Assembly (NCBI RefSeq): GCF_002879615.1
Contig: NZ_PNRF01000044.1
Span: forward strand, 24,682 to 88,681
Source of the DNA: Billgrantia endophytica
GTDB taxonomy: Bacteria > Pseudomonadota > Gammaproteobacteria > Pseudomonadales > Halomonadaceae
Direction of reading: 5' to 3'
Length of the DNA stretch: 64,000 bases
The position numbers and the translations under genes are program-made. The notes below the pieces were generated by a model. It was not told the origin of the DNA. It saw nothing but the letters and a program-made list of their open reading frames with translations, and did no database searches. Positions within the stretch are counted from its first letter, which is position 1; every line of letters starts with the position of its first letter. This document shows positions 41,805-52,200 of the stretch, in pieces.

Positions 41805-44171
41805 TCACCCTTCCGGTGACGCCCCCCGCGGGCTGGTGTCTCCCTGCGGATCGGCCACGCCGGCCTCGCCCGGCGCCCGGCCTTTGGCATCACGGCTCTG
41901 TCTTCGGGCATTGCCTTCCGGATCGTCCCCCGTGGCATCGCCCAGCTCGCTGCCCGAGACGCTTTCCATGCTGACGCTGAGTCGAGGCATGCCGAGGTCG
42001 ATGTCTTGCGCTTCCATGCGCCGCTTGAGCAGCAGGTTGAAGGAGCGTGTCACGTCCCACTGCATGACCGGCGCGGTGCGGAAACGCATGCGCAACACGG
42101 CGGCCCCCTCATCGAAGCGATCGATGCCTTGCATCTCCAGTGGCGACCAGATGTGGTGGCGCATCATCGGGTCCTGGCGCAGTTCCTGGGCGGTTTCCTG
42201 CACCAGTGTGATGGCATCGTCGATCTTCATGGTGTGCGGGATTCGGATGCGCATCAGCGCGATGCCGAAGTGTCGCGACATGTTATGGATCGACTGGATG
42301 GCACTGAAGGTGATGATATGCAGGATGCCGTCGAGGTCACGCAGTCGCACGGTGCGCAGGGTCAGCCCCTCGACGGTGCCCATGTGGCCATTGATCTGGA
42401 CGAAATCATCCACCGCCAGAGAATCCTCGACGATGATGAAGATGCCGGTAATCAGGTCCTGCACCAGCGTCTGGGCACCGAAGCCCACGGCCAGGCCGAT
42501 AACGCCGGCACCGGCCAACAAGGGGGTCACATTGACCCCGATATTGGCCAGCCCGACGATGCCGGCGATGATGACGATGGTGGCAAAGATCACGTTGCGG
42601 ATCATGGGCGTGATGGTCTGGGCCCGCGCCTGATTGACCCGCCGCCCCCTGGAGCGGGCCGAAGAAATCAGCGCCCGCTGGATGGCGGTATCGGCAAAGA
42701 TCCAGGCCAACCAGGCCAGTAGCACCGTGAAGCCCAGTGCCAGCAAGGCCGGCCCGATGTGCATGCCCGCCACCCCTTCCTGGCCCAGGCCAAACAGCGA
42801 ACCGCCCCATACCTGCAACGACAGCTCGGCAAGGATGAACCAGGAGACGACATGGGAAAGCGCATAGCCGAAGCGTTCGAGACGCCGGCGGTACTCGCTG
42901 ACCCCCCGACGCTTGCTGCGCCGTTCGCTATGGCGGCGAATCAAGCCAGTCACCACCAGCGTCATGACCAGCAGCGCAGCGGAAATGATCGACCGGGCCA
43001 GCGCCGCGCCCACGTCGCCTACCGTGACGGAGATCGCCAGTAATGAGCCGACCACTACCAGCAGAGCGGGGACATGCCATAACTCACCGACGATACGGGC
43101 CAGTTCGATGGTGGAGCCACCCTCGCGGCGTATGCGCCAGGAACGATTGCGGATCAGGTGCTTGATCGGACGCTTGAACTTGAAGATGAAGCGCACGCTG
43201 AGGAGCGCCGCCAGCATATTGGCCAGCACCGAGCTCAACCCGGCCAACTCCTCCCCCAGCATTATCGACAGGCGAGCGGAATTGAGCGCATCACCAAGGG
43301 CAATGAGTGCGCCAATCAGAAACAACATCCGCAGGCCCTGCTGCTGCAGGGTCAGCACCGCGATGAAGCGGTGACCACGGGTGAAGACCGACACCACGCA
43401 CTCCACGATCACCGAAAGCGCACGACCGCAGAGCGCTACATAAGCAAGAACCAGCGCCAGGGTACGTCCCGGACTGGCCGGCAACAGTTGGGCCAGGCCC
43501 AGCATCAGCAGGAAGGCCAGGGCCCAGGGCAGCATGCGTCTCAGGAAATGCAGGCCCAACAGCCAGGCGCGAGGATCACGAGGCAGGTCCAAGGGCAGCT
43601 CATAGCGCTTGAACAGCAGCCTGCCCAGGGCAATCAGGATCACCAACAGACCTGCCCAGACCCCCACCATGACGGTGCTGTCCACGACGATGCGCATCAT
43701 CTGCGAGGTCCCGGTTTCCACCATCAGGTCGCTGAGCTCCGACCAGCCTTGCTCCAACTGACGCTGCCAGTCATCGATGGGCGACTCGCCGGCCTCGGCC
43801 TGCCCCCCCAGGTCACCGAACGTTTCCGCCAGGGCTCCGAGCAGGCCCTGGCGTTGCACGTCGGTTGTGCCGTCAGCGCTTTCGCCATGCACTTGCTGGA
43901 GTTCGCGCAGGCTGTCCAGCAAGGCATCGCGGCGCTCGTCGTCCTCCAGAGTCACGATCACCTCGTCCAACGCCTGCTGGAACGATTCGGCGTCATGCTC
44001 CTCCGCCTCGTCTTCCGGGCCCCCGGCCAGCCCCGTCATCGGTAATGTCTGCGCATTCAGTGGATTGCTGATGACCAGCAGCGCGGTCACGATCAACAGC
44101 CATGCCCCATCCCCGATCCATCGACTGCCAATCGTCATCAGCGCCTGAAGAAAACCGCCTGGCATCGCCAC
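41805..44171 (-). CDS. Large MscS-family mechanosensitive channel
   Basis: A 788-residue channel of the YbiO/MscK-like size class. An N-terminal signal-like helix ends near SNPLNAQ, then a periplasmic acidic region (about 50-160), then a string of membrane helices. The MscS pore and beta domain begin near residue 540 (ITPLLAGAGVIGLAVGFGAQTLV followed by FIIVEDSLAVDDFVQI). It opens under membrane tension to release solutes on osmotic downshock, fitting a halotolerant host. The GTG at 44171 has GGGAG at a good distance; an ATG two codons on is possible. Confidence 0.88.
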   Translation of the reverse strand: MAMPGGFLQALMTIGSRWIGDGAWLLIVTALLVISNPLNAQTLPMTGLAGGPEDEAEEHDAESFQQALDEVIVTLEDDERRDALLDSLRELQQVHGESADGTTDVQRQGLLGALAETFGDLGGQAEAGESPIDDWQRQLEQGWSELSDLMVETGTSQMMRIVVDSTVMVGVWAGLLVILIALGRLLFKRYELPLDLPRDPRAWLLGLHFLRRMLPWALAFLLMLGLAQLLPASPGRTLALVLAYVALCGRALSVIVECVVSVFTRGHRFIAVLTLQQQGLRMLFLIGALIALGDALNSARLSIMLGEELAGLSSVLANMLAALLSVRFIFKFKRPIKHLIRNRSWRIRREGGSTIELARIVGELWHVPALLVVVGSLLAISVTVGDVGAALARSIISAALLVMTLVVTGLIRRHSERRSKRRGVSEYRRRLERFGYALSHVVSWFILAELSLQVWGGSLFGLGQEGVAGMHIGPALLALGFTVLLAWLAWIFADTAIQRALISSARSRGRRVNQARAQTITPMIRNVIFATIVIIAGIVGLANIGVNVTPLLAGAGVIGLAVGFGAQTLVQDLITGIFIIVEDSLAVDDFVQINGHMGTVEGLTLRTVRLRDLDGILHIITFSAIQSIHNMSRHFGIALMRIRIPHTMKIDDAITLVQETAQELRQDPMMRHHIWSPLEMQGIDRFDEGAAVLRMRFRTAPVMQWDVTRSFNLLLKRRMEAQDIDLGMPRLSVSMESVSGSELGDATGDDPEGNARRQSRDAKGRAPGEAGVADPQGDTSPRGASPEG

Positions 44172-44308
44172 GACTACACTCCCTGTCCATGTTCTGGTCC
44201 GCTCGCTTCAGTGTGACAACACAAAAGCGGGTGTTGGTTCCTGCCGAGCGTCCGCAGCACTATGTTAGGCTGGCAAAGACGTTCGCTCGAGTCGCACAGG
44301 ATGCCTCC

Positions 44309-45328
44309 ATGCAGCCGCAACCACCACCCGAAACCTTGAGTTTTCAAGGCAGAACCCGGCGAGTGGGAGTCGAAATCGAATTTTCCGGCTTGCCGCCCCT
44401 GGCAACGGCCGAGCTGGTCAGGGACCTGTTCGGTGGCGAGCTTCGCCTGGTCAGCCCTCATCGCTTCAAGGTAGACGGCACACGCTGGGGCACCTTCGTC
44501 ATCGAGCTGGACACGCAATATGCCCACCCCGATGACAAGCTGCTGGCGGAGGTTCCGCGCAAGGACAGCGAGTGGGAGCGCCAGCGCCTCCAGATGCGGG
44601 TGGAGTTCCACAGCAAGGCCCGCGAACTGATCGGTGATGTCGTGACTGGCCTGGTGCCCACCGAAATCGTCTGCCCACCCGTACCCTGGAACGAGCTGGG
44701 CGATCTGGATGCGCTCTTCGCAGCCCTGTACAGCCGCGGCGCCAAGGGCACCGATGCCAGCCTGCTCTATGGCTTCGGCCTGCATCTCAACCCCGAGGTC
44801 GCCAGCCTGGAAACCGTTGACATCCTCAAGCAACTGCGCGCCTATCTACTGATGGCAGAGTGGCTGCGCAAGGAAATCGACATCGACATCACCCGCGAAG
44901 TACTGCCCCACGCCAATCCCTTTCCCAAGGCCTACGTGCTCAAGGTGCTGGACCCTGCCTATGCCCCGGATCTGGATACCCTGATCGCGGACTACGTCGA
45001 ATTCAACCCGACACGCAACCGGGAACTGGATCTCTACCCCCTCTTTGCCTATCTGCGCCCGGATTACCCACACGCGCTCTTCCACGACAAGCTGGTCAAG
45101 GCTCGGCCGACCTTCCACTACCGCCTGCCCAACGCCCAGCTCTCGCAACAGGGATGGGGCGCGGTGGTGGAATGGAACCGCTGGCTGGTGACGGAACAGC
45201 TCGCTGCCGACCCGGAAGAAGTGACCGGGCGCGCCAGCCGCTATGTCAGCTATCACACACGTTCACCCCTGGCCCGCTGGCTCGGCAGGCTGCGTGACTG
45301 GGTCAGGGAGGCTCGTGCCGACTCATGA
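44309..45328 (+). CDS. Amidoligase-family protein (COOH-NH2 ligase)
   Basis: A 339-residue protein of the amidoligase family, relatives of glutamine synthetase/GCS-fold ATP-dependent COOH-NH2 ligases. Features are the opening FQGRTRRVGVEIEFSGLP, the acidic metal strands FKVDGTRWGTFVIELDTQY, and LLYGFGLHLNPEVAS. It would join a carboxylate to an amine, with substrates unknown. The start is the ATG at 44309, with AGGA eight bases upstream. It overlaps the class I amidotransferase/C26 gene by 4 bases, a pairing expected for a dedicated amide-forming and amide-cleaving route. Confidence 0.83.
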   Translation: MQPQPPPETLSFQGRTRRVGVEIEFSGLPPLATAELVRDLFGGELRLVSPHRFKVDGTRWGTFVIELDTQYAHPDDKLLAEVPRKDSEWERQRLQMRVEFHSKARELIGDVVTGLVPTEIVCPPVPWNELGDLDALFAALYSRGAKGTDASLLYGFGLHLNPEVASLETVDILKQLRAYLLMAEWLRKEIDIDITREVLPHANPFPKAYVLKVLDPAYAPDLDTLIADYVEFNPTRNRELDLYPLFAYLRPDYPHALFHDKLVKARPTFHYRLPNAQLSQQGWGAVVEWNRWLVTEQLAADPEEVTGRASRYVSYHTRSPLARWLGRLRDWVREARADS

Positions 45329-46002
45329 CACGTCCCCTGATCGGCATCACCTCCTCGGATTACAAGAGTCGTATCGCCTGGTGGTTTGACTGGTTTGCCG
45401 TCTGGCGCCATGGCGGACGTCCGTTGCGTCTCTCCCCCTCCCGACCGTTGCCGGTATCCCTGGACGGCCTCATCATCGGCGGAGGTGACGACATCCAGGC
45501 ACACCTGTATGGCGGTGAAGTTCAACTCGACGTGCGGGTCGACCCACAGCGTGATGAGCTGGAGCTGGAACTCATCGAGCGCTTCGCTCCCCAGGGAAAG
45601 CCGGTGCTGGGCATCTGCCGTGGCGCCCAATTGCTCAATGTCCACCTGGGCGGCACCCTGGATCCGGATATCTACACCACCCACGAAGGACTCAAGCGGC
45701 GGCGAACCGTGCTGCCTCGCAAGACGGTGGATATCGTGGCGGACAGCCAGTTGCACCGTATCCTCAAGGTCAACTGGTGCCGCATCAACAGCCTGCATCA
45801 TCAGGCCGTGCAACAGACCGGCCAGGGGGTCGAGATAGTGGCCCGCGACCGCGATGGCCTGGTACAGGGAATCGAGTCCAGACAGCACGACTTCTTGATC
45901 GGCGTGCAGTGGCACCCGGAGTGGTTGATCTTCAATCGCCCACAACAGCGCCTGGTGCGTGCGTTGATCGATGCCGCGCGGAGCGGAATGACGAACGAGT
46001 AG
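45325..46002 (+). CDS. Class I glutamine amidotransferase-like / peptidase C26 protein
   Basis: A 225-residue hydrolase of the gamma-glutamyl hydrolase (C26, PuuD-like) type. The nucleophile elbow is VLGICRGAQLLN near residue 99 and the His-Glu pair is in VQWHPEWL near 193. LDGLIIGGGDDIQAHLYGG is the usual N-terminal motif. It cleaves gamma-glutamyl or similar amides. It is coupled to the amidoligase by an ATGA overlap. Confidence 0.88.
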   Translation: MTRPLIGITSSDYKSRIAWWFDWFAVWRHGGRPLRLSPSRPLPVSLDGLIIGGGDDIQAHLYGGEVQLDVRVDPQRDELELELIERFAPQGKPVLGICRGAQLLNVHLGGTLDPDIYTTHEGLKRRRTVLPRKTVDIVADSQLHRILKVNWCRINSLHHQAVQQTGQGVEIVARDRDGLVQGIESRQHDFLIGVQWHPEWLIFNRPQQRLVRALIDAARSGMTNE

Positions 46003-46046
46003 CGGCCACCGCAGCGGATGGCCGCTCGCAACAGGGCAGGAAGGTG

Positions 46047-46478
46047 TCAGTTTTCCAGCGAGGCGTCCAGCGTGATCTCGGCATTGAACAGCTTGGAAAC
46101 CGGGCACCCTTTCTTGGCCTTGTCGGCGGCCTCCTGGAAGGCGGCCTGATCGGCGCCGGGGCTGCGCACGCGGGTCTCGAGATGCACCGCGGTGATGCTG
46201 AAACCGCCGTCGTCCTGGCTCAGGGTGACGGTCGCTTCGGTCTCGATCTTCTCGGGCTCAAGGCCCGCCTCGCCCATGATCATCGACAGCGCCATGGAGT
46301 AGCAGCTGGCGTGAGCCGCTCCGATCAACTCTTCCGGGTTGGAGCCCGGTTCACCCTCGAAGCGCTTCCCGAAGCTGTAAGGCACATCCTTGAGCACGCC
46401 GCTCTCGGTCGAGACCTGGCCCTGCCCTTCCTTCAAGCTACCTTCCCAGACAGCGCTTCCGGTTTTCTTCATGCTCAT
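46047..46478 (-). CDS. OsmC-family peroxiredoxin
   Basis: A 143-residue OsmC protein that reduces organic hydroperoxides. The two redox cysteines are in HASCYSMALSMIMGE and KKGCPVSKLFNAEITLDA. The start is the ATG of MSMKKTGSAV, with AAAGGAG six bases upstream. It is a single gene, with stop facing the C26 gene. Confidence 0.9.
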   Translation of the reverse strand: MSMKKTGSAVWEGSLKEGQGQVSTESGVLKDVPYSFGKRFEGEPGSNPEELIGAAHASCYSMALSMIMGEAGLEPEKIETEATVTLSQDDGGFSITAVHLETRVRSPGADQAAFQEAADKAKKGCPVSKLFNAEITLDASLEN

Positions 46479-46621
46479 GTCGACTCCTTTGCCATGCTCG
46501 GAACTGGCCTGTGGGTAATGGATACTGGCACGTCGTGCCATCACCCTTCCTCACCATAGCCCATCACGCCAAGGTTGCCAGCATGCCCCGCACCTCTATG
46601 GAAATCATTTCCGCCCCCGAC

Positions 46622-47179
46622 TCAACCTCGAATGCCACGCAGCGCCTCCAGCCCCCCGGCCAGGGCATCATGGCCCAGCCGCCGCATCTCCTCGATATTG
46701 CGCTCGGGGATGGCCTCGGGATCGGGATAGTGCTCCAGCGCCCGCTCGAGGCTCGCTTCGCGCAGCAGGTGCAGCATCGGCCAGGGCGATCGGTTGGTGA
46801 AATTGGCGGGGTCGTCCGGCTCGGCGTCCTCGAAGCAGTAGTCGGGATGAAAGCTGGCCAACTGGTAGATCCCTTCATAGCCCTGCTCCGCCAGGAGCGC
46901 CTCGGCGATGGCCAGGAAATCGAGGTAGTCGTCGAAGTCATCGAGTCCTTGGCTCAACACCAACAAGGTGGTCTCGATACCGGGCGTTTCATCCAGCCGC
47001 TGACACTCCTCGATCAGCGTCCGTAGCGCCGGCTCCCACTCCCTGGCCACGATGTCCGTGTAGCGGACCGTATCGCGGGCCAGCTCACGACCGGCGAAAG
47101 GGCAGACATCATGGGCGACCACGAAGGTCTCGACCCAGGTACGGGTGGCGGCAAGGATCGGGGAAGGCGAAGCAGTCAT
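46622..47179 (-). CDS. DUF1415 protein
   Basis: A 185-residue protein of the DUF1415 family, conserved in gammaproteobacteria, function unknown. Typical features are WVETFVVAHDVCPFAGREL, LLVLSQGLDDFDDYLDF, and ASFHPDYCFEDAEPDDPANFTNRSPWPM (shown in part). The start is the ATG of MTASPSPILA. It lies 73 bases after the endonuclease V gene on the same strand. Confidence 0.85.
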   Translation of the reverse strand: MTASPSPILAATRTWVETFVVAHDVCPFAGRELARDTVRYTDIVAREWEPALRTLIEECQRLDETPGIETTLLVLSQGLDDFDDYLDFLAIAEALLAEQGYEGIYQLASFHPDYCFEDAEPDDPANFTNRSPWPMLHLLREASLERALEHYPDPEAIPERNIEEMRRLGHDALAGGLEALRGIRG

Positions 47180-47252
47180 GGCGGGACTCGGCAGATGAAG
47201 GGAGTCACATGGTCCGCCGGGGGAGACCGGATTGCAAAGCCGATCGCCCCCG

Positions 47253-47930
47253 TCAGGGGCGCTTCTCGTCACGGCGCGAGGCAAGCCGGTCGGCCAGCCG
47301 CGTCGGTTCGGGCAGCTTGGTGCGCCCCAGGCAGCTCACGACCCATTCCAGCGAGGTCGCCAGCGAGATTCGGTGGCCCAGCGAAACGTAGAGGGGCTTC
47401 ACGGCCAGCCGCGAGCGCAGCACGGCACCAATGATCTCACCGCGATGACGCAACGGTGTCCACTCGCCACGCCCTTCGGGAACCGCATCGTGACTTCCGC
47501 ACAGGCGGGACTTGGCCACGCCGATGGTCGGCAGGTCGAGCCACAGCCCCAGGTGCGAGGCCACCCCCAGCCGCCTCGGATGGGCGATGCCCTGCCCGTC
47601 GACCATGACCAGCTCCGGCCGGGTGGTGAGCAGGGCGAAGGCGGCCAGCGCCGCCGGTATCTCGCGAAACGACAACAGGCCGGGAACATAGGGCATGCGG
47701 GTCGGCTCACGGTGGACCACCTGCTCCACAGGGGTCAGACCCGGCCAGGTCAGCAGCACCACGGCGGCGCGGGTGATCTCCCCGCCCTGCTCGAAGCCGA
47801 TGTCGACCCCGGCGATGTGCCGCACCGGGTCGAACCGGTCTTCCCGTTCGATGCGCCCGGCCAGGCGCTTCTGCAGGGCAATGGCCTCGTCAGGTGTCAG
47901 GTTCCAGTCGTGCAGCGCTGCGGCGGTCAT
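47253..47930 (-). CDS. nfi: Endonuclease V
   Basis: A 225-residue deoxyinosine-specific endonuclease V that nicks DNA near deaminated bases. Key features are IAGVDIGFEQGG (catalytic Asp), YVPGLLSFREIPA, LVMVDGQGIAHPRRLGVASH and IGVAKSRL. It is divergent from sbcD, so two DNA repair functions lie back to back. Confidence 0.92.
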   Translation of the reverse strand: MTAAALHDWNLTPDEAIALQKRLAGRIEREDRFDPVRHIAGVDIGFEQGGEITRAAVVLLTWPGLTPVEQVVHREPTRMPYVPGLLSFREIPAALAAFALLTTRPELVMVDGQGIAHPRRLGVASHLGLWLDLPTIGVAKSRLCGSHDAVPEGRGEWTPLRHRGEIIGAVLRSRLAVKPLYVSLGHRISLATSLEWVVSCLGRTKLPEPTRLADRLASRRDEKRP

Positions 47931-48011
47931 GCCCGGCCTCCTGCTTCATTCATGTGACTCGCGTAGACTATCGCTTCCATGTCGCTCGTCACCATAGCAG
48001 GAAAGAGGCTG

Positions 48012-49286
48012 ATGAAACTGATCCACACCGCCGACTGGCACCTGGGCCAGACCTTCCACGGCCAGGAGCGCCACGTCGAGCATCGTGCCTTTCTCGACTG
48101 GCTGTTGCAGACCCTGGAAGCGCGACAGCCGGACGCCCTGCTGATCGCCGGCGACGTGTTCGACGTGGTCAACCCTTCCCTGCGTGCCCAGGAGGAGCTC
48201 TACGGCTTCATCGTCGAGGCGCATCGCCGCCTGCCGCGGCTCGACATCGTGATGATCGCCGGCAACCACGACAGCGGCAGCCGCATCGAGCTGCCCGGGC
48301 CGCTGATGCGGCGTCTCAACACCCATGCCCTCGGCCGCGTGAACTGGTGCGACGACGGCAGCCTCGACGCCGAGCGGCTGCTGGTGCCGCTGACCGATAC
48401 CCGGGGTGACGTCCGCGCCTGGTGCCTGGCGCTGCCGTTCCTGCGCCCCTCCGAGGTCACCGGTATCCGGCGCGACAACGAGCCTGCGCACGATGGGGGA
48501 TACATCGCCGGCATCCAGCGCGTCCACCGGGAGCTGATCGACGCGGCTCGTCGGCAGCGCCAACCGGGCCAGGCGCTAGTCGCCATGAGCCACGCCCACC
48601 TGCGTGGCGCCCAGGTCTCCGAGCACAGCGAGCGCCCCATCGTGATCGGTGGCGAGGAGTCGATCTCGGCGGCGCTCTTTCCCGATGACATCGCCTATGT
48701 GGCGCTCGGTCATCTGCACCGTCCGCAGCAGGTCGGCGAGGCGCGCATCCGCTACAGCGGCAGCCCCCTGCCGATGGACTTCAGCGAGGTGCACTACCCG
48801 CATCAGGTGGTGGAGATCACCCTCGAGGGCGAAACCCTGGTCAGCAGCGAACCGATCCCAGTCCCCCGTACGGTAGAGCTCATGCGCATCGGCCCCGCCC
48901 CGCTGGCCCAGGTGCTGGCAGAACTGGAAACCCTGCCGCGCGGCAACGAGGAGCCCCCCGAGCCCCTCCTGCCCCGCGAACGATGGCCCTGGCTCGAGGT
49001 ACGCGTCGAGCTCGAGGCCCCGCGCCCCGACCTGCGTTACCTCATCGAGACGGCGCTGGCCGACTGCCCGGTGAGCCTGCTGCGCATCCACACCCGCTTC
49101 CCCGACGCCGCCGACAGGCGCGATGGGGCGCGAGTGACACTGGAAAGCCTCGGCCCCCGCGCCCTGTTCGAGCGCGCCTGGCAGGAGGCCTACGGCTCGG
49201 ACCCGGACGACGACATCCTGCGCGACTTCGACGCACTGTGTCAGGAGGTACTGGATCACCAGCCGACCCGCGAGGGCAGCGCATGA
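48012..49286 (+). CDS. sbcD: Nuclease SbcCD subunit D
   Basis: A 424-residue calcineurin-type nuclease subunit that cuts DNA hairpins and double-strand ends with SbcC. Metal-binding motifs are HTADWHLGQ, ALLIAGDVFDVVNPS, IAGNHDSGSR, and AMSHAHLRG with VALGHLHRPQQV. The start is the ATG of MKLIHTADW; an upstream in-frame start would add 11 residues. It overlaps sbcC by 4 bases. Confidence 0.93.
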   Translation: MKLIHTADWHLGQTFHGQERHVEHRAFLDWLLQTLEARQPDALLIAGDVFDVVNPSLRAQEELYGFIVEAHRRLPRLDIVMIAGNHDSGSRIELPGPLMRRLNTHALGRVNWCDDGSLDAERLLVPLTDTRGDVRAWCLALPFLRPSEVTGIRRDNEPAHDGGYIAGIQRVHRELIDAARRQRQPGQALVAMSHAHLRGAQVSEHSERPIVIGGEESISAALFPDDIAYVALGHLHRPQQVGEARIRYSGSPLPMDFSEVHYPHQVVEITLEGETLVSSEPIPVPRTVELMRIGPAPLAQVLAELETLPRGNEEPPEPLLPRERWPWLEVRVELEAPRPDLRYLIETALADCPVSLLRIHTRFPDAADRRDGARVTLESLGPRALFERAWQEAYGSDPDDDILRDFDALCQEVLDHQPTREGSA

Positions 49287-52200
49287 AGATCCTTGCCGTT
49301 CGTCTCGAGAACCTCGCGTCCCTGGCCGGACGCCATGTGCTGGACTTCACCCAGCCGCCGCTCGCCGACGCCGGGCTGTTCGCCATCACCGGCCCCACCG
49401 GTGCCGGCAAGAGCACCCTGCTCGACGCCCTGTGCCTGGCGCTCTACGGCAACACCCCGCGCCTGCGCGGTGCCCGACAGGATCAGGCGCGCCTGCCCGA
49501 CGTCGGCGACAGCGACGTGACCAGCTTCGACCCGCGCACGCTGCTGCGTCGTGGCGCGGCAGGCGGTTACGCCGAGGTCGATTTCCTCGGCCAGGACGGG
49601 CATCGCTATCGGGCCCGCTGGGCGGTACGCCGGGCACGTGACAAGGCCGAAGGCCGCCTGCAGGCGGCCGAGCAATCGCTGACCGATCTCGAGGATGGCC
49701 GGATCCTGACCGCGCAGAAGCGGGAGTTCGACCGTCTCTTGCCCGAGGTGCTGGGCCTCACCTTCGAGCAGTTCACCCGCGCCGTGCTGCTGGCCCAGAG
49801 CGAGTTCGCCGCCTTCCTCAAGGCCGACGACAACGACCGCAGCGACCTGCTGGAGCGCCTGACCGGCACCACCGAGTACTCCGACATTTCCATCGCCGCC
49901 TATCGACGCGCCAGGGAGGCGAAAAAATGCGTCGATGCCCTGGAGGCCAGGCTGGCCGACGACCTGCCCGCGGACCCCGACACCCGGGCCACGCTGGAAC
50001 GCAGCGCCGACGACGCCGAGCGCCAGTTGCATGCCATCCAGCAGGAAGCGCAGCGCCTGGAGGCCGACAAGCAGTGGCACGAAATGGATGAACGGCTCCT
50101 CCGGGCCTACGTCGAGGGACGCCAGCAGCAGCAGCACGCCGAGACCCACTGGCAGACGCTGGCCGAAGCGCGCGCCGACAGGGAGTGGCGGCGACGACTG
50201 GCACCCCAGCGCCATCGCCTGCTGCGCCAGGCCGCGCTGCCCAATGAGATCGCCGCGTTGGAGGATGCCCACCGCCAGACCCTCAAGGCGCTAGAGCAAG
50301 CCAAGGCCGCCCAACAGGCCGCCGGACAAGCTCGAGACCGGGCCGCACAGCAGTTGGACGCAGCCATCCAGGCCCGCCATCAGGCCGACCCCACCCTGCA
50401 CCAGGCACGCGAGTACACCCAGGCCCTCGCTACCTTGGAGCAGCAGCTGACTGAACTCGAGTCGCAGCATCATGACTGCCGACAACAGGCCGAACGGCTG
50501 GCCGGGCAGCGCAGGGAAGCCGAAGCCAGACAGCTCGAGCACAAACGGAAGCGCGACGAGTGGCAAGCCACGCTGCGCCAGCTGATGGGCAATCACGAAC
50601 GACTCGATGCCGCGCGTCAGGCGGCCCAGCGGGCCCATGGCCAGGCCGCCCACCGCAGCCTGGCGCTGGGTGAGCTGGAGAGCCGGTGGCAGGAGGCCCG
50701 GCGTGCCAATCTGGCCCAGCGCCAGCTTGGCGAACGAATGGTCCTGGATGAAGAACGTCGGGCCGAGTTGACCGCTCTGGGCAAGGTCGCCCGGGAACGG
50801 CTCGATGAGCGGGAACGTCACTATCGCACTCTGCACGACGTCATCGAACGCAGCCGTGCTGCCCGCAGCGAGAGCGTGATACGCCTGCGCGAGACACTGC
50901 AGGAAGGCGAGCCCTGCCCGGTGTGCGGCGGTGTCGAACATCCTTTCCGCCACCGACCGCCGGTTTCTCCCGAAGCGGCGCAACTGGCCGCCCAACAGGC
51001 CCAGGAAGAACAGCAACTGGGCGAGGCCCGGCAGACATGGGAGCAGGCCCAGCGCGAGCGCAACGATCTCGAAGGCGAGTACCGTGCCGTCATGGCAGCG
51101 ATGGCACGCTGTCGCCAGGAGTTGCAACAGACCGATAGTCGCCTGGCTCAGGCGCAGCAAGCCCTGGCCGAACATCCGCTGTACGCCGAACTCACCGCCA
51201 TCGACGCCACCGAGCGCGACGCCTGGCTGGCGTATCAGCGCCGCGTGAGCGACGACGAGCGCGAACATGGCGAACGCACGCTTCAGGCACTGGCCCGCGC
51301 CGAGGCCGAGCTGGCCCCGTTGGAGGAAGCCTTGCGCCAGGATGAGCTCGGGCTCGCCCAGCTCGAGGCCAGGCGAACCGCGCTCGAAGAGGAACTGGGC
51401 AAGCGGGCCGAACGGCTACCTCCCTTGCATCAGCAGCGCAGCGACCTGACCGCTACCCTCCGGACACTGCTCGGCGAACATGCCTCCGTCGACGCCTGGC
51501 AGCAGGCGTTGGAGACGCGCCAGGAGTCAGCCCGCCAGCAGCGCGACCAGGCCATCGAGGGCTGTCATGGTGCCGAGCGCGAACAGGCGCGGCTCACCCA
51601 GCGGGTGAATCACGAAGCCGAGCGCATCGAGCAGCTCATCCGGGAAGGCGCCACGCTGGAGCGGGAGCTGACCGACTGGCGCCAGGCCCATCCGCAGTTG
51701 GACGACATTACGCTGGCCCGACTACTGGTGCAGCCCGAGGCAGAAGCCGAGCGTGAGGAGCGCGAACTGGCCAATGCCGACGAGGCCCGCCAACGCACCG
51801 AGGCGAGCCTCGCCGAGCGGCGCCATGCACTGATCGAGCATCGGCGAGAGCAGACACTGACGGATGTGGCAAACGGCGACGAAGCGCTACTTGGCGAAGA
51901 GGTCGCAGTGGAGATCGGCAACCGCCGGGAGGCACTCGTCGCCGAACGGCAGGTCCTGGCGCCAAAGCTGGAGGAAGCCCAGCAGACACGCGACGAGGCC
52001 GTGCATGCGCGACGTGACGACGACCGCCGCCGGGCGCGCCAGCAGGCGGGCCAGGCCGAGCGGGATGCGGCACGCGCCGAGCAGGTGCGCTGGGGACGTA
52101 TCAGCGAGCTGATCGGATCCGCCGACGGCAAGGCGTTCCGCCGCATCGCCCAGGCCTACAACCTGGAGCTGCTGCTCGACCACGCCAACGCCCACCTGGC

